Below the pieces are notes generated by a model, which searched no databases, had not been told where the DNA came from, and saw only the letters and a list, made by a program, of their open reading frames with translations. Source: an uncultured Lentisphaerota bacterium (GTDB taxonomy: Bacteria > Verrucomicrobiota > Kiritimatiellia > RFP12 > UBA1067). Taken from it: DNA of 62,943 bases. Within the stretch, counting starts at the first letter, position 1. Each line of letters starts with the position of its first letter. Shown here in pieces: positions 1-7,601 of this stretch. The stretch covers positions 1 through 62,943 of the forward strand of contig CAMKJU010000013.1 in NCBI GenBank assembly GCA_946413265.1. The letters are read 5' to 3'. The position numbers were made by a program, and so were the translations under genes.

Positions 1-2
1 GT

Positions 3-1529
3 GACGCGCGTCTGCACATGAACCGCTTCCTCGTGCGCAACGGGACGAAGCCGCAGACGCTGACGATGCTCTTCCACTATACGCCGCAGCTCACCGACGG
101 AAACCGCGTTGCCGGCGAAATGCCGTTCGGCGGCACGATCCGCACATTCAAGGGTGACTGGTTCGCGGCGGCGGAAATCTACCGCCGCTGGGCCTGGGAA
201 CAGCCGTGGGCGCGGGCCGCGTTCGCGCGTCGGCAGGACAAGTTGCGCAACATCGCCATCTGGTTCTGGAACAGAGGTCTCTCGGACGAGGTCGCGCCGC
301 CGGTGGAGCGTTTCCAGGAGCTGTCCGGGCTTCCCGTGGCGCTCGACTGGTACTGGTGGCACGCCATTCCGTATGACGCGGGCTATCCGTTCTTCTGGCC
401 GCCGCGCGAGGGCGAGGAGCGGTTCGTCGCCACCGTGCGCAGGCTCGTGGACAAGGGCATCTTCGTGCAGCCCTACATGAACGGAATCAGCTGGGACGTG
501 AAGGGTCCGAAATGGCAAGAGCAAGGCTCGCGCGAAGCCGTCGTGAGCGCGGCCGGCAAAACGGGCGGCAGACAGTACAACATTTACGTTCCAAGCGGCC
601 TCACGACGATGTGCGGCACGGCAAAGAACTTCCAGTCGCACATGCGCGGGCTTGTGCGCAAGTTGCGGGAGTGCGGTCTTTCGGGCGTCTATCTCGACCA
701 GATCGGCGGATGGCGCACGGTTGTCTGCGAGTGCTGGAGTCCAACCCATCCGCATCCTCCGGGCGGCGGCGCGATGATGACGGAGGGCTACCGCAAGTTC
801 CTGAGGCAGGTCAAGGCCGACAACCCGGGTTTCCCGATTTCTACCGAATATACGCCCGAGGCCTATCTGGACATTGTCGACTCGGCCATCATCCTCTATC
901 AGAACGGCGAGTGTTTCGGGATGTCCGCGATGCCGGAGGAGGAGACGGTCCCCGCGTTTCAGGCCGTGTACCACGGGGCGATCACGCTCTATGGCAGCTA
1001 TGCCATCATTGACGGCATCCCGCCGTGGGATCCGAAATGGCCGCCCGAGTGTCGGTGGAAGAAAGAGAAGGCGTGGGAGAAGCTGTACCCGGACCAGTTC
1101 GCGCTCGAGTTCGCCCGTGGCGTCGCGATGGGGATGCAGCCGATGGTACACTGCCTGCGGATGACGCATATCGACGATCCGCGCTATGCCGCCGACTTCG
1201 CGTTCACCGTTGATACGGCGAAGTTCTACCATGCGAACCTCGACTATCTCTACGACGGGACAATGTGCGCCCCGGGTACGCTTTCATGCGAGAAGCAGCC
1301 AGTGGAAATCCTTGCGCGCGGAATCTACACGACGAAGAAGAAGGCGAGGGTGGTGCGGCATCCGGCCGTTCCGACGATCCTCCATTCCGTGTGGCGGAAG
1401 AAGGACGGGCGCGTGGCGGCCGTGCTCTGCAACTGGTCGCGTAGGGAACAGCGCTACGACCTCGCCACGCCTGACATCGTCGCGTCCGGCGTTATTCCCG
1501 CCCGCAGCTGGTGCCTGATCGAGAAATAA
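3..1529 (+). CDS. DUF6259-type glycoside-hydrolase-like protein, 5'-truncated by the window edge
   Basis: The frame is open from base 3 through the first visible ATG at 18, with no ribosome site before that ATG, so the N-terminal part lies outside the window. About 508 residues are visible. They read like the C-terminal part of DUF6259 proteins, which have a TIM-barrel, glycosidase-like fold. Visible family-type segments are DWYWWHAIPYD (near residue 112 from the 18 start), a PYMNGISWDV strand, the acidic strand GVYLDQIGGWR, a Cys/His-rich PTHPHPPGGG loop, and STEYTPEAYLDIVD. A small beta domain ends the protein. DUF6259 proteins are linked to polysaccharide use, but substrate and reaction are unknown. 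An MBOAT gene follows 18 bp downstream, so the two may be co-transcribed. Family assignment is from motif memory and fairly secure. Confidence 0.75.
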   Translation, partial: DARLHMNRFLVRNGTKPQTLTMLFHYTPQLTDGNRVAGEMPFGGTIRTFKGDWFAAAEIYRRWAWEQPWARAAFARRQDKLRNIAIWFWNRGLSDEVAPPVERFQELSGLPVALDWYWWHAIPYDAGYPFFWPPREGEERFVATVRRLVDKGIFVQPYMNGISWDVKGPKWQEQGSREAVVSAAGKTGGRQYNIYVPSGLTTMCGTAKNFQSHMRGLVRKLRECGLSGVYLDQIGGWRTVVCECWSPTHPHPPGGGAMMTEGYRKFLRQVKADNPGFPISTEYTPEAYLDIVDSAIILYQNGECFGMSAMPEEETVPAFQAVYHGAITLYGSYAIIDGIPPWDPKWPPECRWKKEKAWEKLYPDQFALEFARGVAMGMQPMVHCLRMTHIDDPRYAADFAFTVDTAKFYHANLDYLYDGTMCAPGTLSCEKQPVEILARGIYTTKKKARVVRHPAVPTILHSVWRKKDGRVAAVLCNWSRREQRYDLATPDIVASGVIPARSWCLIEK

Positions 1530-1547
1530 CCAACCGAGAGACTTGAG

Positions 1548-2945
1548 ATGGTATTTACGTCGGCTGTGTTTCTAGGTGTATTCCTGCCGCTCCTTATTGG
1601 CGTTTACTTTCTGGCGAACACGAAGGCGCGGCCGTACGTGCTGCTCGTGTTCAGCCTCCTGTTCTACGCCTGGGGCGAGCCGTCCGCAGTCGTCATCATG
1701 CTCGCGCTGATGGTGCTCAACTACTTCCTTGCGCTCGGGATGGCGGCGGGTGAGCGGAAGTGGCTCTCGGCGACTCTGCTGGGCGTGGGCGTATGCGCGG
1801 ACCTCGGCGCGCTCGTGGCGTACAAGTACATCGGCTTTATCGTCAGCAACCTGCTGCCGGTGTTCAACTACTTTGGCGTGAAGATGGAGGTGCCGCAGGT
1901 CGCGTTGCCGATCGGCATTTCGTTCTACGTGTTCCAGATCATCTCCTACATGGTGGATGTCCGCAGGGGGACGGTGGAGGTCCAGCGCAACCCGTTCAAG
2001 TTCATGCTCTACGTGAGCCTGTTCCCGCAGCTGATCGCCGGGCCGATCGTACGCTACGCGACCATCGCCCAGGACATTGAAAACCGCACGGCCGACTTCG
2101 ACAACATCGTCTCCGGATTCCGCCGCTTCACGATCGGCCTTGCGAAGAAGGTGCTGATCGCGGACGTGATGGCCGGCGCCGTGGACGTGATCTTCGCGGC
2201 GAAGGTCGAGACGATTCCGGGGTTCTACTGCTGGCTCGGCGCCATCATGTACACGCTCCAGATATACTTCGACTTCTCCGGCTATTCGGACATGGCGATC
2301 GGCCTCGGCCGCGTGTTTAACTTCCGCTTCCTTGAGAACTTCGACCATCCCTACGCCTCGTGTTCCGTGCAGGAGTTCTGGCGGCGCTGGCACATCTCGC
2401 TTTCAAGCTGGTTCCGCGACTATCTCTACATCCCCCTGGGCGGGAACCGGAAGGGAACGGTGCGCACATACGTTAACCTCTTTGTCGTGTTTCTCCTCTG
2501 CGGCGTCTGGCATGGCGCGGCGTGGAACTTCGTCGCGTGGGGCGTCTACCACGGCGTGGGGCTCGTCGTGGAACGTGCCGGGTTCGGCAAGGTCGTGAAG
2601 CGTTTCCCGAAGGTCGTCGGCAACCTCTACCTGATGCTTTTCGTCGTGATCGGCTGGGTGCTGTTCCGCGCGCCGGATCTCGGCTACGCGGGAACGTACA
2701 TCGGCAACATGTTCGGCGGCGGCGACGCGGCGTTCCGTTCGTTCACGCCGCTCATCGACTTCATCTCGCTCGACAAGGCGCTCCTCATGGTCGTCGGCAT
2801 CGTGGCGTCCTACCCCGTGTTCGAGCCGATGGCTCGGCGGGTGCCGGAGGCGGTGCGCCTCATATTCGGCGTGCTGCTCTTTGCAGTTGCTTTTATGCTC
2901 GCCATGACGTCGGCGTACAGTCCGTTCATCTATTTCAGGTTCTGA
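1548..2945 (+). CDS. MBOAT family membrane-bound O-acyltransferase (AlgI-like)
   Basis: The 465-residue polytopic membrane protein belongs to the AlgI/DltB branch of the MBOAT family, which passes acetyl groups across the inner membrane to a partner that acetylates surface polysaccharide. Diagnostic segments are EFWRRWHISLSSWFRDYLYI (around residues 276-295), PLGGNRKG, and GVWHGAAWNFVAWGVYHG with the expected catalytic His at 322. Length is normal for AlgI. The start has a purine-rich ribosome site (gagagacttgag) just upstream. An SGNH/AlgX-like gene follows 10 bp after the stop, the usual partner arrangement. A second MBOAT/SGNH pair lies at 18505-20875. The natural substrate cannot be read from sequence. 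Confidence 0.93.
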   Translation: MVFTSAVFLGVFLPLLIGVYFLANTKARPYVLLVFSLLFYAWGEPSAVVIMLALMVLNYFLALGMAAGERKWLSATLLGVGVCADLGALVAYKYIGFIVSNLLPVFNYFGVKMEVPQVALPIGISFYVFQIISYMVDVRRGTVEVQRNPFKFMLYVSLFPQLIAGPIVRYATIAQDIENRTADFDNIVSGFRRFTIGLAKKVLIADVMAGAVDVIFAAKVETIPGFYCWLGAIMYTLQIYFDFSGYSDMAIGLGRVFNFRFLENFDHPYASCSVQEFWRRWHISLSSWFRDYLYIPLGGNRKGTVRTYVNLFVVFLLCGVWHGAAWNFVAWGVYHGVGLVVERAGFGKVVKRFPKVVGNLYLMLFVVIGWVLFRAPDLGYAGTYIGNMFGGGDAAFRSFTPLIDFISLDKALLMVVGIVASYPVFEPMARRVPEAVRLIFGVLLFAVAFMLAMTSAYSPFIYFRF

Positions 2946-2955
2946 GGAGCGCGTC

Positions 2956-4122
2956 ATGGTCAAAGCAATGAAAATCGTCTATTTTGTGTTGATCGCGACG
3001 CTGCTCGCCATCCCCGCGCTCTATTTCTTCGGCGCAAAGGAGGACTGGACAAAGCTTTACGGCTGGGAAAAGAACACCAAGGTCGTGCCGCTTACCTACG
3101 CAAGCTACACCAACCGCACATACCAGACTTCCTTCACCGAGGACTTCTCGAAAAACTTCTTCATGCGCAAGACGTTCCTCCGAACGTCGCTCCAGATCTG
3201 GGATATCTTCAACCTGCGCACGTTCCACCACGGCTACAAGTGCAGCATCATGGATGGACGCAACGGCATCCTGTTCGAGAAGCCGTACCTGAAGTTCCAT
3301 CTCGAGGCCGACCGTTCCGGCGACACGAACAAGTACGCCTCCGTGATGAAGAAGCTCAAGGAGGTCGATGCGTTCTGCCGCTCGATCGGTACGGACTTCG
3401 TGTTCGTGCCCATGGCGGACAAGCCGCAGGCGTACCCGGAATACCTGCCCGCGTGGCTCGATTGGTTCTTCGACTACTCGAACTACGACACGCAGGGCAA
3501 GCTTGCGGCCCTGTGTCGTGCGAACGGAATCAAGACGTTCGACGCCAGTACCTACCTGCTCGCGAAGAAGAAGGAGTGGAAGGAGTGGGTTTATCCGCCG
3601 GGCGGCACGCACTTCAACGCCTACGGGATGGGGCTCATCTACGAGGGCTTCGCCGAATTCGCGGCGGCGAACCTCGCGAACCGCCTCACGTTCAACCAGT
3701 TTGTGGGGGCGTCTCGCGCCGAACCGGTGTGGTGCGTGGATGACGACATCAGCAACCTGCTGAACGTGTGGTACAACCCGAGTCTGTGGAGCAATCCGCA
3801 CTATGCGCCGGAGTTCAGCACGAATGCTGTGGCCAACGCGGGCAGCGCCATCGTTCTCGGCGACTGCTACAGCGAGCAGATTGTGAAGATATTCAAGGAT
3901 GCGAGGCTTTTCGAGCCCAAGAAGATTGTCAGGGCGAAGCGCCACGGGGCGCAGAAAGCCCAGGATTTCCGCAACATCATCGCGAACCTCCGGCTTGTCG
4001 TGATGACGTACCAGTCGTTCAACACCGACCGTCTGGACGAGCGCGAAAAGGAGATTGCGAACATCTTTGAGGCAATGCGCGTGGCACGGAAGAAGTTTGC
4101 CAACGGCAAAGGCGTTCGCTGA
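2956..4122 (+). CDS. AlgX/AlgJ-like SGNH-hydrolase-type O-acetyltransferase partner
   Basis: The 388-residue protein has an N-terminal membrane anchor or signal (IVYFVLIATLLAIPALYFF, residues about 7-25) and an exported domain. GGTHFNAYG (His 219) resembles the catalytic Thr/Asp-His block of AlgJ/AlgX proteins, and GDCYS (302-306) resembles the GDS nucleophile block, with Cys in place of the second block residue and Ser at 306. In the known systems the MBOAT partner delivers acetyl groups and this protein places them on the polysaccharide in the periplasm. The start at 2956 is supported by GAGGAGCG 6-7 nt upstream; ATG 2968 is an alternative. It lies 10 bp behind the MBOAT gene, so an operon is likely. 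The family call rests on context plus the two motif blocks. Confidence 0.75.
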   Translation: MVKAMKIVYFVLIATLLAIPALYFFGAKEDWTKLYGWEKNTKVVPLTYASYTNRTYQTSFTEDFSKNFFMRKTFLRTSLQIWDIFNLRTFHHGYKCSIMDGRNGILFEKPYLKFHLEADRSGDTNKYASVMKKLKEVDAFCRSIGTDFVFVPMADKPQAYPEYLPAWLDWFFDYSNYDTQGKLAALCRANGIKTFDASTYLLAKKKEWKEWVYPPGGTHFNAYGMGLIYEGFAEFAAANLANRLTFNQFVGASRAEPVWCVDDDISNLLNVWYNPSLWSNPHYAPEFSTNAVANAGSAIVLGDCYSEQIVKIFKDARLFEPKKIVRAKRHGAQKAQDFRNIIANLRLVVMTYQSFNTDRLDEREKEIANIFEAMRVARKKFANGKGVR

Positions 4123-4141
4123 TTAACTGGGGATTGACTTG

Positions 4142-4154
4142 AATGTAGCGAAAT
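4142..4154. repeat. Solitary half-site matching the dyad arm at 10059-10071
   Basis: AATGTAGCGAAAT matches 12 of 13 bases of the arm AAATGTAGCGAAA of the perfect 13-bp inverted repeat at 10059-10099, offset by one base. No second arm is nearby. It sits directly upstream of the two inverted repeats that precede the first ATPase gene. It may be a relic of another copy of the same repeat family. Confidence 0.6.
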
Positions 4155-4168
4155 CCTGAAAAAGCCGA

Positions 4169-4209
4169 TTTTGTCACATTATGCGGGATTCTTCAATAAT
4201 GTGACAGAA
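4169..4209. repeat. Inverted repeat A upstream of ATPase gene 1
   Basis: The left arm TTTTGTCACATTAT (4169-4182) faces the right arm ATAATGTGACAGAA (4196-4209), with one mismatch in 14 and a 13-nt spacer. It is the outer of two dyads with the same arm sequence. It may be a protein-binding site, an operator or an element end. Confidence 0.85.
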
Positions 4210-4223
4210 TTTTGACATGAGAA

Positions 4224-4264
4224 TTTTGTCACATTATTGACGAAATCGAAATAATGTGACAAAA
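4224..4264. repeat. Inverted repeat B upstream of ATPase gene 1 (perfect 15-bp arms)
   Basis: The left arm TTTTGTCACATTATT (4224-4238) and right arm AATAATGTGACAAAA (4250-4264) are perfect inverse complements separated by 11 nt. The right arm ends 29 nt before the TAGAAT box at 4294-4299. The dyad therefore sits just upstream of the -35 position of the ATPase promoter. That placement suits an activator or autoregulatory site, or recognition of an element terminus. Confidence 0.9.
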
Positions 4265-4290
4265 TGCTATTGACCGAAACGGCGGGATTA

Positions 4291-4299
4291 TGATAGAAT
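4291..4299 (+). promoter_or_regulatory. Extended -10 promoter of ATPase gene 1
   Basis: TGATAGAAT gives an extended TG plus a TAGAAT hexamer at 4294-4299, followed by a cgcgccg stretch. The ATPase ATG is 33 nt downstream. Similar TGATA(T/C)AAT boxes precede the degenerate copies at 5993 and 10127. Confidence 0.6.
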
Positions 4300-4331
4300 A
4301 CGCGCCGAAGGACAAATTATGAGGTTTTAAA

Positions 4332-5771
4332 ATGTTTTTTGGCCGCGAAGAACTTATTGAACGCTTGGAGTCCCTTTTCAGAAAGCGGACTTCCTCGTTT
4401 GTCACATGCAGAGGTCGGCGCAGGGTGGGCAAATCCACCCTGATTGAGAAGTTTACCGAAAGGGCTGGTGCGCGTTTCATCAAGATCGAGGGCATAAAGC
4501 CGAGGGCAAAACTGAACAATGCCATGGAGCTTGAAAACTTCGCGGCGAAGCTTGCCGCCCAGACCGGATGCGATTCCTCCGTTCCGAATAACTGGCTCAA
4601 CGCATTCCTTCGGCTGGATGGGCAGATTCGGGACAATGAGAAGACGGTCGTCCTTCTTGACGAGATATCGTGGATGGCGCATTACGATCCCCTGTTCGCA
4701 GGTACGCTGAAAGGTGCGTGGGACGACCATTTCAAGAAGCATCCGAGGCTCGTATTCGTGCTGTGCGGCAGCGTTTCGTCATGGATAAAGGACAACATAC
4801 TCGAGGACGGCAGCTTCTACGGCAGGCGGTCGCTCGACATCGTGGTTCCCGAACTGCCCGTGTGCGAGTGCGCGAAATTCTGGGGGAAGGCTGCGGCAAG
4901 GCTTGATCCAAGGGAAATCCTCGACGTGCTTTCCGTGACGGGCGGCATCCCGCGCTACCTTGAGGAAATTGATCCGTCTGCGTCTGCGAACGAGAACATC
5001 CGGAGGTTGTGCTTCCTTCCGAAGAGTCCGTTGCGCGAGGACTTCGACGAGATGTTCTCGGACGTCGTGACGCAGCAGCCGCAGTTCACGGCATTGGTTC
5101 TCCGATGTCTCAAGGGCGAGCCGCGAAGCGTGAGCGAAATCGCCTGCGAAATCGGGATGGAACGCGGCGGACGCATTTCCGACTCCCTCGAACAGCTTGC
5201 GGAATGCGGGCTTGTCGTCAACGACGGCGGCGTGAATCCGCAGAGCGGCAGAAACGTCAGGGAGTCACGCTACAGGCTGAACGACAACTACTCGCGGTTC
5301 TACCTCAGGTACATCGAGCCGGTGAAGGACGTTATCGACCGCGATGCGTTTACTTTCGGTTCGCTCGACAGCCTCGACGGTTGGGAATCCATTATGGGGC
5401 TCCAGTTCGAGAATCTCGTGCTGGCGAACCTTGGCAGCCTCGTCGGGATGCTGGGACTTGGCAATGCACAGATTGTTTCAGCAGCTCCATACAGGCGCGC
5501 AGCGTCCCGCGATGGCACGCGGAAGGGCGTGCAGATCGACTTGCTCATCCAGACGCGAAGGTCAATGTGTGTCGTTGAGGTGAAACGCCGCAGGGATATC
5601 GGACGCGATGTGATCGACGAAGTGGCGGAGAAGGTGAGCAGGCTTCCGCGTCGTTCCGGCATCTCCGTGCGCACCGCGCTCGTGTATGAAGGGCAGCTCG
5701 CGCCGATCGTGGAGGCCGACGGATACTTCGATACGATTGTTCCGTTTGCGAGGCTGCTTGGTTTGAACTGA
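4332..5771 (+). CDS. AAA-family ATPase with winged helix and C-terminal DUF234/PD-(D/E)XK-like domain (copy 1)
   Basis: The 479-residue protein has, in order: an FGREELIERL entry motif; Walker A GRRRVGKST at 28-36; Walker B VVLLDE at 106-111; a VFVLCGS sensor-like strand near 141-147; a helical lid; a winged-helix-like segment at about 250-320 (SVSEIACEIGMERGG, then a wing); and a C-terminal nuclease-like core with E360, D403 (QIDLLI) and E416-V-K418, the D...ExK signature of DUF234. This matches the archaeal-ATPase/DUF234 family, whose function is not settled. A paralogue lies at 25233-26696, about half identical by eye. The start at 4332 has GAGG 8 nt upstream. Inverted repeats precede the gene, and GTGACAA half-sites follow it. 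DNA binding, cleavage or mobility are inferences. Confidence 0.85.
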   Translation: MFFGREELIERLESLFRKRTSSFVTCRGRRRVGKSTLIEKFTERAGARFIKIEGIKPRAKLNNAMELENFAAKLAAQTGCDSSVPNNWLNAFLRLDGQIRDNEKTVVLLDEISWMAHYDPLFAGTLKGAWDDHFKKHPRLVFVLCGSVSSWIKDNILEDGSFYGRRSLDIVVPELPVCECAKFWGKAAARLDPREILDVLSVTGGIPRYLEEIDPSASANENIRRLCFLPKSPLREDFDEMFSDVVTQQPQFTALVLRCLKGEPRSVSEIACEIGMERGGRISDSLEQLAECGLVVNDGGVNPQSGRNVRESRYRLNDNYSRFYLRYIEPVKDVIDRDAFTFGSLDSLDGWESIMGLQFENLVLANLGSLVGMLGLGNAQIVSAAPYRRAASRDGTRKGVQIDLLIQTRRSMCVVEVKRRRDIGRDVIDEVAEKVSRLPRRSGISVRTALVYEGQLAPIVEADGYFDTIVPFARLLGLN

Positions 5772-5858
5772 TGTGGATCCCGGAAGGGGAGGCGGGTTGG
5801 GGATACGATGTTATGAGGTCTGGGCGGGATGCACCACGCGAAGTGGCGACGATCCACA
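5772..5858. repeat. Approximately 87-bp interval bounded by 8-bp terminal inverted repeats
   Basis: TGTGGATC (5772-5779) and GATCCACA (5851-5858) are perfect inverse complements that bound the spacer just after the ATPase stop. A short CACCACGCGAAGTGG stem lies near the right end. The interval has no convincing open reading frame. It could be a small non-coding element or a chance hairpin acting as transcript end. No second copy was seen in this window. Confidence 0.4.
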
Positions 5859-5885
5859 ATCATTTCAAACGGGTAGGTACGGCGA

Positions 5886-5964
5886 TTTTGTGACAAATTG
5901 GCATGACCAATATGCTCAATTCCGTGACAAAACGCTCAATACAACTATGCCGATTTCGTGACAA
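5886..5964. repeat. Three phased GTGACAA half-sites, 34-bp period
   Basis: GTGACAA occurs at 5890, 5924 and 5958, all in one orientation and exactly 34 bp apart, within an AT-rich stretch. Each is preceded by TTTT, TTCC or TTTC. GTGACAA is the core of the dyad arms upstream of ATPase gene 1. The last site ends 28 nt before the TATAAT box of the ATPase remnant at 6022, the same spacing as the other copies. It probably represents a degenerate version of the upstream repeat array. Confidence 0.7.
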
Positions 5965-5990
5965 GGCGTTTGACGGCTAAGATTGGATTT

Positions 5991-5998
5991 GATATAAT
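5991..5998 (+). promoter_or_regulatory. Promoter -10 box of the ATPase remnant
   Basis: TTTGATATAATTTGCGCCG carries TATAAT at 5993-5998 and the same GCGCCG discriminator-like stretch seen after the box of ATPase gene 1. The remnant ATG at 6022 is 23 nt downstream, with a GACAGGA ribosome-site-like run between. Confidence 0.6.
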
Positions 5999-6021
5999 TT
6001 GCGCCGAAAAGAGACAGGATC

Positions 6022-6438
6022 ATGAAAAATTCGTCAATTCTTGTGCGGAAACGATATGGGGAGAGGCGTCCGCTTGGGAAGGATCTTCACGAGAAGGCCA
6101 AGGGGCTTGCGCGACAACACATGGTCGTGGGCGGGATGCCACAGTCGGTCGAGGCGTATCTGCGTGGCGGAGACCATCGGCTGGAGGCGGCGGAGGCGAT
6201 GAAGCGGGAGATCCTTCGTCTGTACATGCAGGACATCGGGAAATACGCAAAGGGGTATGCGCCAAAGGTACGGGCGATATTTCGGCACATTCCCGGTGCC
6301 CTGAATTCCAAAGAGAAGAAGTTCCGTCTTTCCGACCTTGACGCAAATGCCCGCATGCGCCGCTATGAGAACGCCGAGGATTTCCATGAGGAAGGTGGTA
6401 TTACATATCTGCCTTTCTACATGGCGCATTGTTTGTGA
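6022..6438 (+). pseudogene. Internally deleted DUF4143-type ATPase remnant
   Basis: The 138-codon open frame encodes pieces of a AAA_14/DUF4143 ATPase but lacks the whole P-loop core. It begins with a short N-terminus (MKNSSILVRKRYGER) and jumps to the mid-protein block around KDLHEKAKGLARQHMVVGG, MPQSVEAYL, ILRLYMQDIGKYA, KKFRLSDLDANARMRRYENA. It then jumps to a family-typical C-terminus, GGITYLPFYMAHCL. Family members normally have about 380-450 residues with Walker A and B, neither present here. Promoter, ribosome site and stop are intact, so it could still be expressed, but it cannot be an ATPase. It sits directly after ATPase gene 1 and its half-sites. Confidence 0.75.
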
Positions 6439-6453
6439 TTGTGGGTAAAGATT

Positions 6454-7512
6454 ATGAACGGATTTGACGAAAACATGCCGCGCCAGATTGGGCCGTATCG
6501 TTTCGTGAGGCTGCTGGGCAAAGGCGCAATGGGTGCTGTTTACGAGGTAGTCCATGAGCACCTTGGCGTCCATCGCGCCCTTAAGCTTTTCCGCACGGAC
6601 GGGCGCAACGCCGATTTCCTACGCAAGCGTTTTCTCGCGGAGGGGAAGCTGCTCGCACGTCTCGACCACCCCAGGCTCGTTCGCGTACACGACCTCTCCT
6701 TCGACGAGGCTGACGGTACGCCGTATTTCACCATGGATCTCGTGACGGGCCCAAGCGGACAACCATTGAATCTCGCCGATGCACAGGACGCAAAAGGCGG
6801 CACTTCCGAGGAACGTCTGGCCGGATGGTACGGTGACATGTGCGAAGCCCTCAATGCCATTCATGCCGCCGGGATTGTCCACCGTGACATCAAGCCGGAG
6901 AACATCCTCGTAGGCAAGGATGGGCGCGCCGTGCTCTCCGATTTCGGTATATCGCGCATCCTCGATGCCCAGTTGCGCGAAGACATCGCCCTTACCCGCA
7001 CGGTCGCCACGGGCGAGCCTTTGAACGAGCGGCGCATACTCGGTACCGTCATGTATCTTGCCCCGGAGGTCAGGCTTGGCGGCATTCCTACGCCGGCATC
7101 GGACTACTACGCCCTCGGTATGACCTTCTTCCGCCTGCTCACGGGCCTCTGGTACGAACCGGGTGGAAACGCATTTGATCTTCTCGCTCCGTTCAATCCC
7201 GCTTGGAAGCCGCTTTTCATGGCGCTTTTGGCGCAGGATCCGTCCAGACGCTCCTTGCCGCCGCTTGCGCTTGCCTGCAAGCCGCGCAGACGCTGGATAT
7301 GGTGGACGTCCGCCGCCGTTCTGGTGTTTTGCATTGCAATGACGGCGTTGCTGTGGCCGCGGAACGAAAGGGTGCCGAACGATCCACAAGACGAGCCGCC
7401 AGCCGTCAGCGAGCCGCCAGCCGTCAGCGAGCCGCCAGCCGTCAGCGAGCCGCCAATGGTAGATGTGTCGGAGGCATTTTTGGCAACGCCCGGACTGGGC
7501 AGAGAGCCGTAG
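6454..7512 (+). CDS. Membrane-anchored Ser/Thr protein kinase
   Basis: The 352-residue Hanks-type kinase has a complete catalytic domain: glycine loop GKGAMG at 22-27, ATP-binding Lys 44, catalytic HRDIKPEN (143-150) and DFG at 163-165, then MYLAPEVR as the APE-like motif. A single transmembrane helix (WWTSAAVLVFCIAMTALLW, about 283-301) is followed by a short Pro/Ser-rich tail of about 50 residues with no recognised sensor domain. The ATG at 6454 was chosen over TTG 6439 because it precedes the kinase core directly and has GGGTAAAG upstream. Downstream genes encode a SUMF1-fold exported protein and an ECF sigma factor, suggesting a phosphorylation-linked envelope signalling unit. Kinase activity is very likely from residues alone. 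Confidence 0.92.
   Translation: MNGFDENMPRQIGPYRFVRLLGKGAMGAVYEVVHEHLGVHRALKLFRTDGRNADFLRKRFLAEGKLLARLDHPRLVRVHDLSFDEADGTPYFTMDLVTGPSGQPLNLADAQDAKGGTSEERLAGWYGDMCEALNAIHAAGIVHRDIKPENILVGKDGRAVLSDFGISRILDAQLREDIALTRTVATGEPLNERRILGTVMYLAPEVRLGGIPTPASDYYALGMTFFRLLTGLWYEPGGNAFDLLAPFNPAWKPLFMALLAQDPSRRSLPPLALACKPRRRWIWWTSAAVLVFCIAMTALLWPRNERVPNDPQDEPPAVSEPPAVSEPPAVSEPPMVDVSEAFLATPGLGREP
7393..7455 (+). repeat. 18-bp tandem repeat encoding EPPAVS
   Basis: The unit GAGCCGCCAGCCGTCAGC is repeated three times without change (7393-7446), followed by a half copy (7447-7455). It encodes EPPAVS three times in the extracytoplasmic tail of the kinase. The identical copies suggest recent expansion. Copy-number change would alter tail length without shifting the frame. 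Confidence 0.95.
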
Positions 7513-7601
7513 TCTGAAAAAATTATTTTCTACTGTTGCGTTTTGCGCCCGCGTGCGTATATGCTTTACAAACGGAGTAATAGTAGAAAGGAATCGACTA
7601 G

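Noticed and set aside
5886..5964. CRISPR array suggested by the 34-bp period
   Set aside because: Only a 7-base core is shared among three units; the rest differs, and no cas gene is near.
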